Positions 35,545 through 44,159 of a DNA stretch of 64,000 nt are shown here, piece by piece; the stretch's first letter is position 1; each line of letters begins with the position of its first letter. The notes beneath the pieces were generated by a model. It made no database searches. It saw nothing but the letters and a program-made list of their open reading frames with translations, and had not been told where the DNA came from. A program made the position numbers and the translations under genes. This DNA is from CADEED01 sp035765415 (GTDB lineage: Bacteria > Pseudomonadota > Gammaproteobacteria > Steroidobacterales > Steroidobacteraceae), in assembly GCA_035765415.1 (NCBI GenBank), contig DASTXR010000020.1:32396-96395 (forward strand), written 5' to 3'.

Positions 35545-37461
35545 TCACCGCGTATCCCGGGTTTTCGGCAGCGTCGTTCCACTTGCGGCTATCTCGGTCA
35601 GACCCTGCCCTTCGATCAACCGATAACGCTTGCGCACCCTGACGTTCTTGAATTCCTGCTTTTCGCCGCTGAGCCATTCGACCACCATCCGGTCGATCTG
35701 CTGCGCCTTTCCAGTGCCCACATGAATGGATGAAGTGCTCTGACTTTCGAATCCATTGCCGGCATTCGATTCGCGATAGAACAAGCCGTCGGGTGTGTAC
35801 ATCGTCACGCGGGTTCCCAGTCCGTCCCGATTGCCGCGTACACCCTGCAATTGCAGCTGGATCCAGGAATTCTCCGCCGGGGGCTGACCCCGATACATCT
35901 GCGCCTCCTGGTTGGAGTTGAGTACGTACAGATCCTGCGCACCGTCATTGTCGAAATCCGCGACGATCACGCCGCGGCTGTCACGCCGGGTATCCACGCC
36001 GTTGTAAGCCGCAGTGTCCGTGAAGCTGTGCCCGCCGTTGTTGTGAAAAAGACGGTTGGGTTCAAAGCCGCTGAAGCTGCGTGCGCCGAGCGCAGGCCAG
36101 CTCATGGTGTCGCTCAGATCGATTTCCGAGTCGAGAATGATGGGCATCAGGATGTCGATGTAGTCTTCTTCCCCGCCGGAGATGAAACCCGTGGCGACGT
36201 AGAGATCCAGTCGTCCATCGTTGTCGTAATCGATGAACTTCGCTCCCCAACCCCAGTCCGTGTCGCAGGTGTTGGTGGTCAAGGCGACATCGGAGAAAGT
36301 GAAGTTTCCGTTGTTGCGCCAGAGCATGTTGCATTCGTTGAGGAATGGCTCCGTGATGTTCGTGACATAGATGTCGGACCAGCCGTCATTGTCGTAATCG
36401 CCGAACTCCGCGTTCATGCTTTTCTTGGTGTCGACGCCGATGGCGCTTTCCGACACGTCCGCGAATTTGCCGTTACCCAGATTGCGGTACACCTTGTCGG
36501 TCCCGAAATCGTTGGCGACGTAGATGTCCGTCCATCCGTCGTGATCCATGTCATCGGTACCGACGGCCAGCGTCCATCCGGTATCGGCGAGCCCGGCTTC
36601 CTTCGACTTTTCCACGAAGCGGCAACTGCCTTCGTTGCGCAGCAGGTAGTTCGTGCCGCCGTTGCGGGCAGCCTCCCAACTGTCATGCAACAGCTTGGTG
36701 GTCTTGACCGTGGTGAGATCGACGTCTGGAAAGTAGCTGCCGACGTACAGGTCTAGGTCGGAGTCGCGGTCGTAGTCGATGGCCACCACGGCTACGGCGT
36801 TGCGGTCGATCGGGATCTGGCTCTTGTCCGAAATATCGTCGAACGTGCCGTTGCCCCGGTTGCGAAAAAGCTTCGACAGCCCGAAGCGGACGACGAACAG
36901 GTCTTTCCAGCCATCGTTATCGCAATCGAAGAACAAGGCCATCGTCGAGAAATTTTTCTCGTCGTTCAAGGCGGCGACACCGGCCGGCGCGGCGACGTCC
37001 GTGAAGGTCAGATCGCCGTTGTTGCGATAGAGGACATTGGGCGTGCCGCGCAGGCTGTCGGTGACATAGATATCTTCGTCGCCATCGTTGTCGTAGTCGC
37101 CCACCGCGCCACCCGCGCCGAGCGCGGTGAACCATGGGCCCATGTTCTTCAGCCGATTGTCGAGGAAGGGACCGTGATGGCGATGGCCGACGCCTGCCGC
37201 TCGAGTGATGTCCTTGAAAGCGGCATTTGGACCCGGGGAGCTCGCGTCTGATCTCGCGGCCGTGGATCTGGAGGCGGAAGACTTTTCCGGATCCGCTGCC
37301 GTCCCGGACCGCGGCGGTTTCGACGAAGCAGGGTTTTGATCGCCCGCGACGCGAGCGGACGTGTTGATCGCGGCGAACGCGAAGGTGGAGCAGGCGCCGA
37401 TCACCAGCATCGACAGGAAGCTCGTCCGCCCGGCGATGCCGCGTATTGTTCTCCTGATCAT
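35545..37461 (-). CDS. secreted FG-GAP/ASPIC-UnbV protein, closest to enediyne UnbV in length
   Basis: A 638-residue protein from ATG 37461, which overlaps the preceding stop as ATGA. A signal peptide (SFLSMLVIGACSTFAFA) and a low-complexity Ser/Pro stretch lead to an FG-GAP propeller with repeated DYDNDGDEDIYV-type loops. It contains TKKSMNAEFGDYDND, LNECNMLWRNN and CDTDWGWGAKF, whose paired Cys are conserved in the neighbouring paralogues. It ends with an ASPIC/UnbV module (GTRVTMYTPDGLFYRES through DRMVVEWLSGEKQEF). Size and architecture match UnbV of enediyne clusters. It is paralogous to each half of the next protein upstream. Confidence 0.88.
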   Translation of the reverse strand: MIRRTIRGIAGRTSFLSMLVIGACSTFAFAAINTSARVAGDQNPASSKPPRSGTAADPEKSSASRSTAARSDASSPGPNAAFKDITRAAGVGHRHHGPFLDNRLKNMGPWFTALGAGGAVGDYDNDGDEDIYVTDSLRGTPNVLYRNNGDLTFTDVAAPAGVAALNDEKNFSTMALFFDCDNDGWKDLFVVRFGLSKLFRNRGNGTFDDISDKSQIPIDRNAVAVVAIDYDRDSDLDLYVGSYFPDVDLTTVKTTKLLHDSWEAARNGGTNYLLRNEGSCRFVEKSKEAGLADTGWTLAVGTDDMDHDGWTDIYVANDFGTDKVYRNLGNGKFADVSESAIGVDTKKSMNAEFGDYDNDGWSDIYVTNITEPFLNECNMLWRNNGNFTFSDVALTTNTCDTDWGWGAKFIDYDNDGRLDLYVATGFISGGEEDYIDILMPIILDSEIDLSDTMSWPALGARSFSGFEPNRLFHNNGGHSFTDTAAYNGVDTRRDSRGVIVADFDNDGAQDLYVLNSNQEAQMYRGQPPAENSWIQLQLQGVRGNRDGLGTRVTMYTPDGLFYRESNAGNGFESQSTSSIHVGTGKAQQIDRMVVEWLSGEKQEFKNVRVRKRYRLIEGQGLTEIAASGTTLPKTRDTR

Positions 37462-40400
37462 GGCTTCGCCGCCGGCTCGATTCGACCGGCACCTTGTCGC
37501 AAGCGGATCAGTCGATCGGCAGGTACCTGCTCCACCGCTTCCTCGCTGCCGTCGGGCCAACGCACGCGCAGCCGGTCCACTGTCTTGTGCTGGCCGAGGC
37601 CAAACTGCTGGCGAACCATGCTGCCGCCGCCAAAGCCGTTGCCGGCGCTCACCTCGCGCATCTGCGTCGTCGAGCCCGTTTGCACGAACAGTCGCGCGCC
37701 GATCGCTTTGGTGTTCGGGGCTTTGCCTTCCAGATCCACCTCGAGCCAATGATTCGTCGTCGTCTTCTCGTTGAGGAACAACTGAGCCTGGTCATCGTTG
37801 TTCGTCACGAACAGATCGACGCGCCCGTCGGTGTTGAAGTCCGCGAGCAGGATGGCGCGCGAATCCTTCGCCACATCCAACCCGTTGCCTTCGATGCGGC
37901 TGAAATGATTGCCGTCGGAGTTGACGAAGAACACGTTGCGTTCGCCGCTCGCGATGCTCTTGCCGTTGATGGGCGGCCATGCGCGAATATTCGACGGGTC
38001 CTCACCGCTGTCCCACAGGGCGGGAAGCAGGTCATCCAGGTAATCGCCCTGCCCTCCGCCGGTGAAGAAGCCATTGGCGACATACAGATCAAGGTCCATG
38101 TCGTTGTCGTAATCAAAGAACTTTCCCGCCCAGCCCCAGCCGGTGTCGCAGGTGTTCATCTCCTGCGAGACATCGGTGAATTCGCCGCGGCCGTTGTTCT
38201 GCCAGTGCATGTTGCACTCATGCAGGAAGCCCTCCGTCACGTTCGTGACATAGATGTCGAGATCGCCGTCGTTGTCGAAGTCGGCCACCTCGGCGTTCAT
38301 GCCCTTCTTCGTGTCGACGCCGGTCGCGCGTTCCGTGACGTCCTCGAACTTTCCCTTTCCGGTGTTGCGAAACACCCGGTCGGGCCCGAAGTCGTTGGCC
38401 ACGTAGAGGTCCTGCCAGCCATCGCTGTCGAAGTCGCCGTGGCCTACCGCCATGGTCCAACCCGTGTCCTCGAGGCCGGCTGCAGCAGTCATTTCGGAGA
38501 AAGTGCCGTCGCCGTTGTTTCTATAGAAAAGATTCCGGCCGCCATTGCGCGAAGTCTCCCAGCTGTCATGCAGCACGTTGTCGCGCTCCAGCCGGAACAT
38601 GTTCACGTCCTGGAAGTAGGCGCCGAGATAGAGATCCAGGTCGCCGTCACGGTCCGAGTCGAAAGCAACGACCGAGAGCGCGTTGACATAGCGATCGAAT
38701 CCGGCGCGCTTGCTTACGTCCTTGAACGTTCCGTCCCGCCGGTTGTGAAACATCATCGGCTTGCCAAAGCGCAGCACGAGCAGGTCATCCCAACCGTCGC
38801 CGTCGTAGTCGAAGAAAAGACCGCCGCTCGCGACTTCCATGTCGTCACTGAGCTTCGCGACGCCGGCAGACGCCGCGACATCCGTGAAGGTCATGTTGCC
38901 GTTGTTGCGATACAGGTGGCTCGGCCGACCCCGATGAGGATCGTTTACGAACACGTCGAGCAGACCGTCATTGTTGTAGTCACCGATCGCGCCGCCCGCC
39001 GCGCCCGCCGCAAGCATTGGCATGATGTGTTTCACCGCGGAATCAAACTCGGGAGGATGATGGCGGGCCGCGATGCCGGCTTCGCGGCTCACCTCGCGGA
39101 ACTCCACGGCAGTGGACCTGGCAGCGGTTGCTGCCGATGGTTTCGGCTCTGCCGGCTGACGGAGTGGCGCGACCGGCGACACTGATCGGGTGGCGACGGC
39201 GCTGACAAGCAAGGCAGCCGACAGCGGCGGAGCATTGGACATCGGCACATTCCCGGCACGCGTGGCTTCGCCGATCGCACGCGGCAACTCGCCCTGTGTC
39301 CATTCATAGACGGCGTCAGCGGATAGATCCGCGACCTTCTGCTCCATGCCGTCGGGCCACTTCACGGTAACCTGCACGGCCCGCTCGGCCCCCAGTCCAA
39401 AATGGGCGTGCAGCGAGCTCTGCGAGTCGAATCCGTTCGCGCTCGCAATCTCCCGCAACTGCTGCCGATCGCCCGAGCGTACGGAAATCCGGCTGCCGAT
39501 CGCCGAACGATTCGATGCCTTGCCTTTGCCGGTCAATCGAAACCCGATCCAGTGCTGGCCCGCGGCGCTGACGTTTCGATAGACATTCGGACGCGCGGAA
39601 ACGTTCGAGACCACCATGTCCATTCGTCCATCGCGATCGAAATCCGCGATGGCAACGCCGCGACCGTCGAGAATGCTGTCGACACCGGCCTGTTCGCTCA
39701 CCGGCACGAAGCCGTGCGCGGTCTGCAGCAGGAGCACGTTGCGCTCGTAGCCCGCCATGCTGGAATCGCCCATGGCCGGCCAGCGCGAAGCATCCGTGAT
39801 ATCGCCCTCGTCGCTCAGGACGAAGTCCAGCAGCGTTTCCATGTAGTCGCGCTTGCCCGCGGAGATGAAGCCATTGGCCGCGTATATGTCGAGCAACCCG
39901 TCGTTGTTGACGTCGACGAACTTGGCGCCCCAGCCCCACCGGGTGTCGCAGGCGTGCATCTCCATGGCAACGTCGCTGAAGGTTTCATCGCCGTTGTTTC
40001 GCCACAGCATGTTGCACTCGGATAGATAGGGCTCCGTCATGTTGGTGATGTAGACATCGATATGTCCGTCGTTGTCGAAGTCACCGAAATCGGCATTCAT
40101 GCCCTTCTTCGTATCGACGCCGATCGCCTTGGCCGTGATGTCGACGAAACGGCCTCTGTCATTCTTCAATACCGTGTCGGCGCCGAAATCGTTGGCGATG
40201 TAGATGTCGTGCCAGCCGTCGTTGTTGATGTCGCCGTGGCCCACCGCCATCGCCCATCCGGCATCCTGAAAACCCGCCTCGTTTGCGACGTCGACGAACT
40301 TGCCCCCACCGTCGTTGCGGAAGAGATACTTTGCGGCGCCGTTACGAGCGGTTTCCCATGACTCGAACAACACGCGGGCGTCGGGCGGATCGAAGAAATC

Positions 40401-41003
40401 CTTTTCCGGGAAATAGCCGCCGATGAAGATGTCCACATCCCCGTCGCGATCGAAGTCGAAAGCCGTCGCGGAGAGCGCATTGGTGCGGCGGCGCACTCCA
40501 GCGCGGTCTGTGACCTCGACGAACTTGCCGCTCTCGTTGTGAAACAGTTCCGTGATGCCGAAACGCAGCAGAAAAAGGTCCTGCCACCCGTCGTTATCGT
40601 AGTCGAGCCACAGCGCGAAGGATGACGTGCCGCGCTCCCTCGCGTCGTTGACTCTCGCCAGGCCGACTTCCGCGGCGACCTCGCGAAACCTGAAATTTCC
40701 CTCGTTGCGATACAGGTGATTCGGCTTGCCCAGCGCGCTGGTGGTGAAGTAAATGTCATCCAGCCCGTCGTTGTCGTAGTCGCCGATCGCGACTCCGGCC
40801 CCACCGGCGGTGAGCCACGGCATGACCTTCGCGAGTCGCGGATGAAATGTCGCTCGCTCGTGTTGGAATGTGATCCCCGCCTTGGCGGTCACGTCTTCGA
40901 ACTTCACCGCGTCGCCGGGCTTCGCGGCGGGCGCGGCGGCGGTTCCCTGCCCGCTCACCACCAGCGCCATGAGCGAGATCACGGCGATTGGCTTGCCCAT
41001 CAC
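37458..41003 (-). CDS. tandem fusion of two FG-GAP/ASPIC-UnbV proteins
   Basis: An 1181-residue exported protein made of two complete UnbV-like units, about 30-585 and 630-1180. Each has a signature TKKGMNA(D/E), ECNM(L/H)W(R/Q)NN, CDTxWGW and a terminal ASPIC module (IGSRISVRSGDRQQLREI and IGARLFVQTGSTTQMREV). The junction contains MSNAPPLSAALLVSAVA at residues 588-604, which looks like a decayed signal peptide with its own Met (base 39242). The protein therefore seems to have arisen by fusion of two secreted genes. Both flanking genes overlap by ATGA. The activity of UnbV proteins is not known. Confidence 0.88.
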   Translation of the reverse strand: MMGKPIAVISLMALVVSGQGTAAAPAAKPGDAVKFEDVTAKAGITFQHERATFHPRLAKVMPWLTAGGAGVAIGDYDNDGLDDIYFTTSALGKPNHLYRNEGNFRFREVAAEVGLARVNDARERGTSSFALWLDYDNDGWQDLFLLRFGITELFHNESGKFVEVTDRAGVRRRTNALSATAFDFDRDGDVDIFIGGYFPEKDFFDPPDARVLFESWETARNGAAKYLFRNDGGGKFVDVANEAGFQDAGWAMAVGHGDINNDGWHDIYIANDFGADTVLKNDRGRFVDITAKAIGVDTKKGMNADFGDFDNDGHIDVYITNMTEPYLSECNMLWRNNGDETFSDVAMEMHACDTRWGWGAKFVDVNNDGLLDIYAANGFISAGKRDYMETLLDFVLSDEGDITDASRWPAMGDSSMAGYERNVLLLQTAHGFVPVSEQAGVDSILDGRGVAIADFDRDGRMDMVVSNVSARPNVYRNVSAAGQHWIGFRLTGKGKASNRSAIGSRISVRSGDRQQLREIASANGFDSQSSLHAHFGLGAERAVQVTVKWPDGMEQKVADLSADAVYEWTQGELPRAIGEATRAGNVPMSNAPPLSAALLVSAVATRSVSPVAPLRQPAEPKPSAATAARSTAVEFREVSREAGIAARHHPPEFDSAVKHIMPMLAAGAAGGAIGDYNNDGLLDVFVNDPHRGRPSHLYRNNGNMTFTDVAASAGVAKLSDDMEVASGGLFFDYDGDGWDDLLVLRFGKPMMFHNRRDGTFKDVSKRAGFDRYVNALSVVAFDSDRDGDLDLYLGAYFQDVNMFRLERDNVLHDSWETSRNGGRNLFYRNNGDGTFSEMTAAAGLEDTGWTMAVGHGDFDSDGWQDLYVANDFGPDRVFRNTGKGKFEDVTERATGVDTKKGMNAEVADFDNDGDLDIYVTNVTEGFLHECNMHWQNNGRGEFTDVSQEMNTCDTGWGWAGKFFDYDNDMDLDLYVANGFFTGGGQGDYLDDLLPALWDSGEDPSNIRAWPPINGKSIASGERNVFFVNSDGNHFSRIEGNGLDVAKDSRAILLADFNTDGRVDLFVTNNDDQAQLFLNEKTTTNHWLEVDLEGKAPNTKAIGARLFVQTGSTTQMREVSAGNGFGGGSMVRQQFGLGQHKTVDRLRVRWPDGSEEAVEQVPADRLIRLRQGAGRIEPAAKP

Positions 41004-41797
41004 CTGACTGCGCTCCGCGCCGGTGTCGATTGCCCTGGCGCTTCAACTGTCGCAGTTCTATCCGGCTGATAAAACTGGAGATCCGTATCGACCGGTTTCT
41101 CGCGCGAGCGAATCTCTTCGATGGCTCGCTCGACCTGTCCGGATGCCAACGTCAGCCGCGAAGTGAACTCGACCGACTTGAAGAGCGCCGCTCCCCTGCG
41201 CCAGGTATTCAATGCCTCCTCAGGTTGTTCCAGCAGAGCGTAGGCGTCCCCCAGTCCTATGTACGCCAACGCCATCCAGGAGCGGCGCCCGTCCGGTGGC
41301 AGCATCTCGGCGATATCGACGAGGCGCTGCATGTCCTTCGCCGTGCGGTGCGCACGCCGATACCATTTGGGCCAGTACAGGTTATTGAGACCGCGGATAT
41401 AGAGCGCGAGCCAATCGTCCGGACTCGTCTCGATCACCGCGGTGACGTGATCGATCGAGTTCATACTGAGCTTCGCCTGCACCAGCAGGGAATGTCCCGG
41501 CAGCTTGTCGATGTAGGCGAGCGCCGCGTTGTATCGAACGCCACGCGCCGCGGGATGCGCGGCGACGACCTTCTCGAAGAAGTCGACGCAATCATCCAGC
41601 TTCTTCTGCGCGCGACACCAACGCCGCAATTCGTTGCCCGCGACCCAATCTTCCGGCTCGATACTCACGCGCTCGGCCAGCGCCTGGAAGTCGTCGGCAT
41701 GCGCCGGTGCGACGAGGATTGTGCCGAGCAGACCGATCCACAGCCATCCGGCGCATGCCGTCGAGGATCTTGCGAGCCCTGAACCGTGGCGCCGCAT
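41000..41797 (-). CDS. exported TPR-like protein, paralogue of the DUF1702 lipoprotein N terminus
   Basis: A 265-residue protein from ATG 41797; an in-frame GTG at 41836 is an alternative. A signal peptide (GWLWIGLLGTILVAPAHA) precedes helical repeats. YNAALAYIDKLPGHS and RGLNNLYWPKWYRRAHRT align with YNFAFAYIDKIP and GMNYLHWPDYFKKTEG in the protein at 30297-32189, including the spacing between the motifs. It probably serves as a scaffold for the other secreted proteins. It overlaps the UnbV-fusion gene by ATGA, and a possible small gene ends 8 bp before its start. Confidence 0.8.
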   Translation of the reverse strand: MRRHGSGLARSSTACAGWLWIGLLGTILVAPAHADDFQALAERVSIEPEDWVAGNELRRWCRAQKKLDDCVDFFEKVVAAHPAARGVRYNAALAYIDKLPGHSLLVQAKLSMNSIDHVTAVIETSPDDWLALYIRGLNNLYWPKWYRRAHRTAKDMQRLVDIAEMLPPDGRRSWMALAYIGLGDAYALLEQPEEALNTWRRGAALFKSVEFTSRLTLASGQVERAIEEIRSREKPVDTDLQFYQPDRTATVEAPGQSTPARSAVR

Positions 41798-41805
41798 GGC
41801 GAATG

Positions 41806-42210
41806 TCAGTCCGGCTTCGCGCGTCTGCTGGGCCACCCGGCCATCGTGGCGACGGCTGTCGAGACGCTGGCCGCCGGATGGCCGCTGGCGAGTGACGCGA
41901 GCGCGTACCCGGGCAATTTGCAGCCGTGCTTGAAAGGACGCGCGGCATCGTGAGCACTGCGGTCACCGTAGTGGTTATCGTGTTTATCGTCATGTGGTGT
42001 GCCGGTTAGCCCCTCGATGCCGCGCGCCAATGGATCGCGCCCAATACGAACTGCGCACGACGCCGTGCACGTGTTGTTTTTCCGCGTGTGCGTCGCGCTC
42101 CAGCCGGCGAAGCAGCCGGCTTCAAGAGACAGCTTGACCGCCGAGGCGGAGTGACCGGCCAGGAGAAACGTGCGGACGAGTGCATCGAATCCAACCGGGG
42201 TGATTCTCAT
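41806..42210 (-). CDS. possible small first gene or leader of the long operon
   Basis: A 134-codon frame from ATG 42210, preceded by CGGAG about nine bases upstream and by a dyad-type promoter whose inferred start is about 22 nt away. It ends 8 bp before the TPR gene. Third positions are mostly G or C, like the neighbours. The product has five Cys (GCFAG, TCTASCAV, GCKLPG), no clear signal peptide and no family I recognise. If it is not translated, the operon has a leader of more than 400 nt. Confidence 0.4.
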   Translation of the reverse strand: MRITPVGFDALVRTFLLAGHSASAVKLSLEAGCFAGWSATHTRKNNTCTASCAVRIGRDPLARGIEGLTGTPHDDKHDNHYGDRSAHDAARPFKHGCKLPGYALASLASGHPAASVSTAVATMAGWPSRRAKPD

Positions 42211-42238
42211 TGCGGCGTCTCCGTAGCGGCGTGTGGCC

Positions 42239-42283
42239 AATCTGTGCTGCGCGACTCGCAGCGACAATAGTTCGATGTAGCTA
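42239..42283 (-). promoter_or_regulatory. dyad-type promoter of the 22-kb UnbV/UnbL/exporter gene run
   Basis: Read toward the genes: TAGCT-ACATCG-AACTA (42268-42283), a near-perfect dyad, then TTGTCG (42262-42267), 17 bp, CAGATT (42239-42244). The -10 CAGATT and the 17-bp spacing are the same as at 52567-52611 and 60183-60227. No other promoter candidate stands out in the 700 bp between the TPR gene and the GST gene. Confidence 0.7.
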
Positions 42284-42498
42284 GTTCGACGCCTCGCGGT
42301 GGTGGCGCACACTTGCTGTCGTGGCCGCACGGCGCATTCGGCCACGGCATTGAAGTAGCGAGCGCGAGAGACGTCTTTGGCCGTGGAGAGCGAGCCGCCG
42401 CCGCGGGGGCACTGGATCAGCGAAGTGATCCTCGAGCCGGCTGGGCTCGGCAGCCATGCGAGCGCGGCGCCCGCATGGCTGCCATCAGCGATGGCAGG
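42284..42498. other. non-coding stretch upstream of the long operon
   Basis: Between the dyad-type promoter and the end of the GST gene I see no credible gene or RNA, only G+C-rich sequence with short chance frames. Confidence 0.5.
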
Positions 42499-43125
42499 TC
42501 ACGCCGCCATCGGCGGCGCGGTCTTCTGCCACATGTCCGTGCCCTCGAGCCGCTCGAGCCACCTGCGGATGTTGGTCTTGTCCTGGATCGGGAGCTTTGC
42601 CGGATCCGCGTAGGTCAGGTGCGAGCCCACGGAAATATCGGCCAGCGTGACCGAGCTACCCACCAGGTACTGCCGATTTTCAAGATGCCGCTCGAGTACG
42701 TTCACGACCGGCTCGAACCTGACGGCGGCCTGCTCGAGTATCTGCAAGTCGGGTGCACCGAGCTTGAGCCAGCCCTTGGCCATGTTCTCCCACATGAATG
42801 TCATACACGCCGGGAACCAGTGCGCGGCCTCCCAGAATTGCCATCGGGCAATGTCGGCACGTATCGATTCGGACGCCGGCCAAAGCGTGTTGCCTGGGCG
42901 CGTCCCGGCGAGGTATTGCATGATTGCGTTCGATTCCCACAGCTTGAGTGAACCGTCCGCGAGAACCGGCACCTTGCCGTTGGGATTGATTTCGAGAAAG
43001 TCCGGCTTGCACTGCTCGCCGACCACCAGATCGACCGTCACGTGCTTGAGCGGAATACCCAGGAATTCCGCGGTCATCAATACCTTGCGGCAGTTCTGCG
43101 ACATCGGGTTGGTGTACAGCTCCAT
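42499..43125 (-). CDS. glutathione S-transferase family protein
   Basis: A 208-residue protein from ATG 43125, chosen because AAGGAG lies six bases before it; an upstream in-frame Met overlaps that site. The N-terminal thioredoxin-like domain starts MELYTNPMSQNCRKV, with the Ser/Cys active-site region, and contains NPNGKVPVLADGSLKLWESNAIMQYL, the glutathione-binding cis-Pro and ES motif. The helical C-terminal domain ends near WQKTAPP. It is a bacterial theta/beta-like GST, cytosolic, for conjugation or isomerisation. No link to the flanking operons is visible beyond strand. Confidence 0.9.
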   Translation of the reverse strand: MELYTNPMSQNCRKVLMTAEFLGIPLKHVTVDLVVGEQCKPDFLEINPNGKVPVLADGSLKLWESNAIMQYLAGTRPGNTLWPASESIRADIARWQFWEAAHWFPACMTFMWENMAKGWLKLGAPDLQILEQAAVRFEPVVNVLERHLENRQYLVGSSVTLADISVGSHLTYADPAKLPIQDKTNIRRWLERLEGTDMWQKTAPPMAA

Positions 43126-43247
43126 GTAGCTCTCCTTCATGAGTTTCACGGTTGAGGCGCTCGACGTAGTTCCGTCCACGTTTCGCGACGCGCGGATCGC
43201 TGGCGCGTCGAAGAAAATTCCAATATCGGTTCAGACGCCTGCTCGCA

Positions 43248-43718
43248 TCAGAGAGCTGTATCCGGGATCGTGCTCTCAAGCAGTGCCTGCATCTTCTGGA
43301 GTGATTGCCGCCACCCTGCGTCATGCTCCGAGCGGGCGCGCGCAGGCAGCCGCTCATGCGTCAACATGAGTTCGCTGTTCGCGCCGCGCTCGGTAATGTC
43401 GATGCTCAGCAGCGACTCGTAGTCGTCGTCCATCGGTGTACCGTTCCAGCGCCAGGTCATGACGATGCGCGACGGCCGGTCGATCTCGACGAAGATGCCG
43501 GAGGCGCTCCAGCGCGGTCCACCCTGCATTCCGAGCTCGACGCGGAAGCGCCCGCCGACGCGCGCATCTACTTCGGCCGCGAAACACTCGCACCCCCGCG
43601 GGCCGAACCATTGCGTGATTGCCTGCGGGTCGGTCCACGCTTCGAAGACACGCGCGCGCGCGGCGCGGAAGAGTTGGCGGACGACGAGCGTGAGCGCCTG
43701 GGTGTCCGTGCGTTCCAT
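43248..43718 (-). CDS. SRPBCC protein, AHSA1-like
   Basis: A 156-residue protein of the activator-of-Hsp90-ATPase-like START group: ARARVFEAWTDPQAITQWFGPRG at the N terminus and HERLPARARSEHDAGWRQSLQKMQALLE at the C terminus are typical. Such proteins pair with ArsR regulators. Here the ArsR gene lies directly upstream and overlaps it by 151 bp in another frame. GAGG lies about five bases before ATG 43718. Ligand unknown. Confidence 0.88.
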   Translation of the reverse strand: MERTDTQALTLVVRQLFRAARARVFEAWTDPQAITQWFGPRGCECFAAEVDARVGGRFRVELGMQGGPRWSASGIFVEIDRPSRIVMTWRWNGTPMDDDYESLLSIDITERGANSELMLTHERLPARARSEHDAGWRQSLQKMQALLESTIPDTAL

Positions 43719-44068
43719 GATTCCCTCGTGCCTGCGAGGCTCGACTCGACCGGGGTGTCCAGGTATCGCTGCAGGGCGTCGAGCTGACCGCCCCAGAACG
43801 TCTCGAACCGCGACATCCAGGCCATCGTCTCGCGCATCGGCCGCGCGTCGAGCCGATACCAGACGGTGCGGCCACGCTTCTCGCGTCTTACCAGTCCGAC
43901 GCGCTCGAGCACGAGCAGGTGTTTGCCGATGCCCTGCAGAGTCAACCCGAAAGACTCTGCCAACGCGGAAGCCGAAGCCTCGGCTTCACGCGTGAGACGT
44001 AACACGACGTCGAGCCGGGTCTGATCGCCGAGGGCGGCAAATATTGCGTTCGCCGGATACTTCACCAT
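43568..44068 (-). CDS. ArsR-family regulator with an unusual overlapping C-terminal tail
   Basis: A 166-residue protein from ATG 44068. Residues 1-110 are a normal ArsR winged helix: IFAALGDQTRLDVVLRL, LTLQGIGKHLLVLERVGLVRREKRGRTVWYRL, FWGGQLDALQRYL. No metal-binding Cys motif is present, as expected of the subgroup that pairs with AHSA1 proteins. The last 55 residues are Arg/Ser-rich and lie out of frame over the start of the AHSA1 gene, whereas family members usually end near residue 110. The tail may be a read-through after loss of the original stop. Confidence 0.82.
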   Translation of the reverse strand: MVKYPANAIFAALGDQTRLDVVLRLTREAEASASALAESFGLTLQGIGKHLLVLERVGLVRREKRGRTVWYRLDARPMRETMAWMSRFETFWGGQLDALQRYLDTPVESSLAGTRESWNARTPRRSRSSSANSSAPRARVSSKRGPTRRQSRNGSARGGASVSRPK

Positions 44069-44159
44069 GTGGCTTACTGTGTCACGCGCGCGAAAACGCG
44101 TCAACAAAGCCACGGCTGCGCCCGCGACCGCTGCTCGCAAGCCGGCTCACGCGCGATGT

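Noticed and set aside
37494..39185. 563-codon antisense frame across the UnbV fusion gene
   Set aside because: A shadow of repetitive DxDxDG coding sequence, whose complement is also open.
43125..43145. GTAGCT before the GST gene as a dyad half-site
   Set aside because: It overlaps the AAGGAG ribosome-binding site and has no second half.
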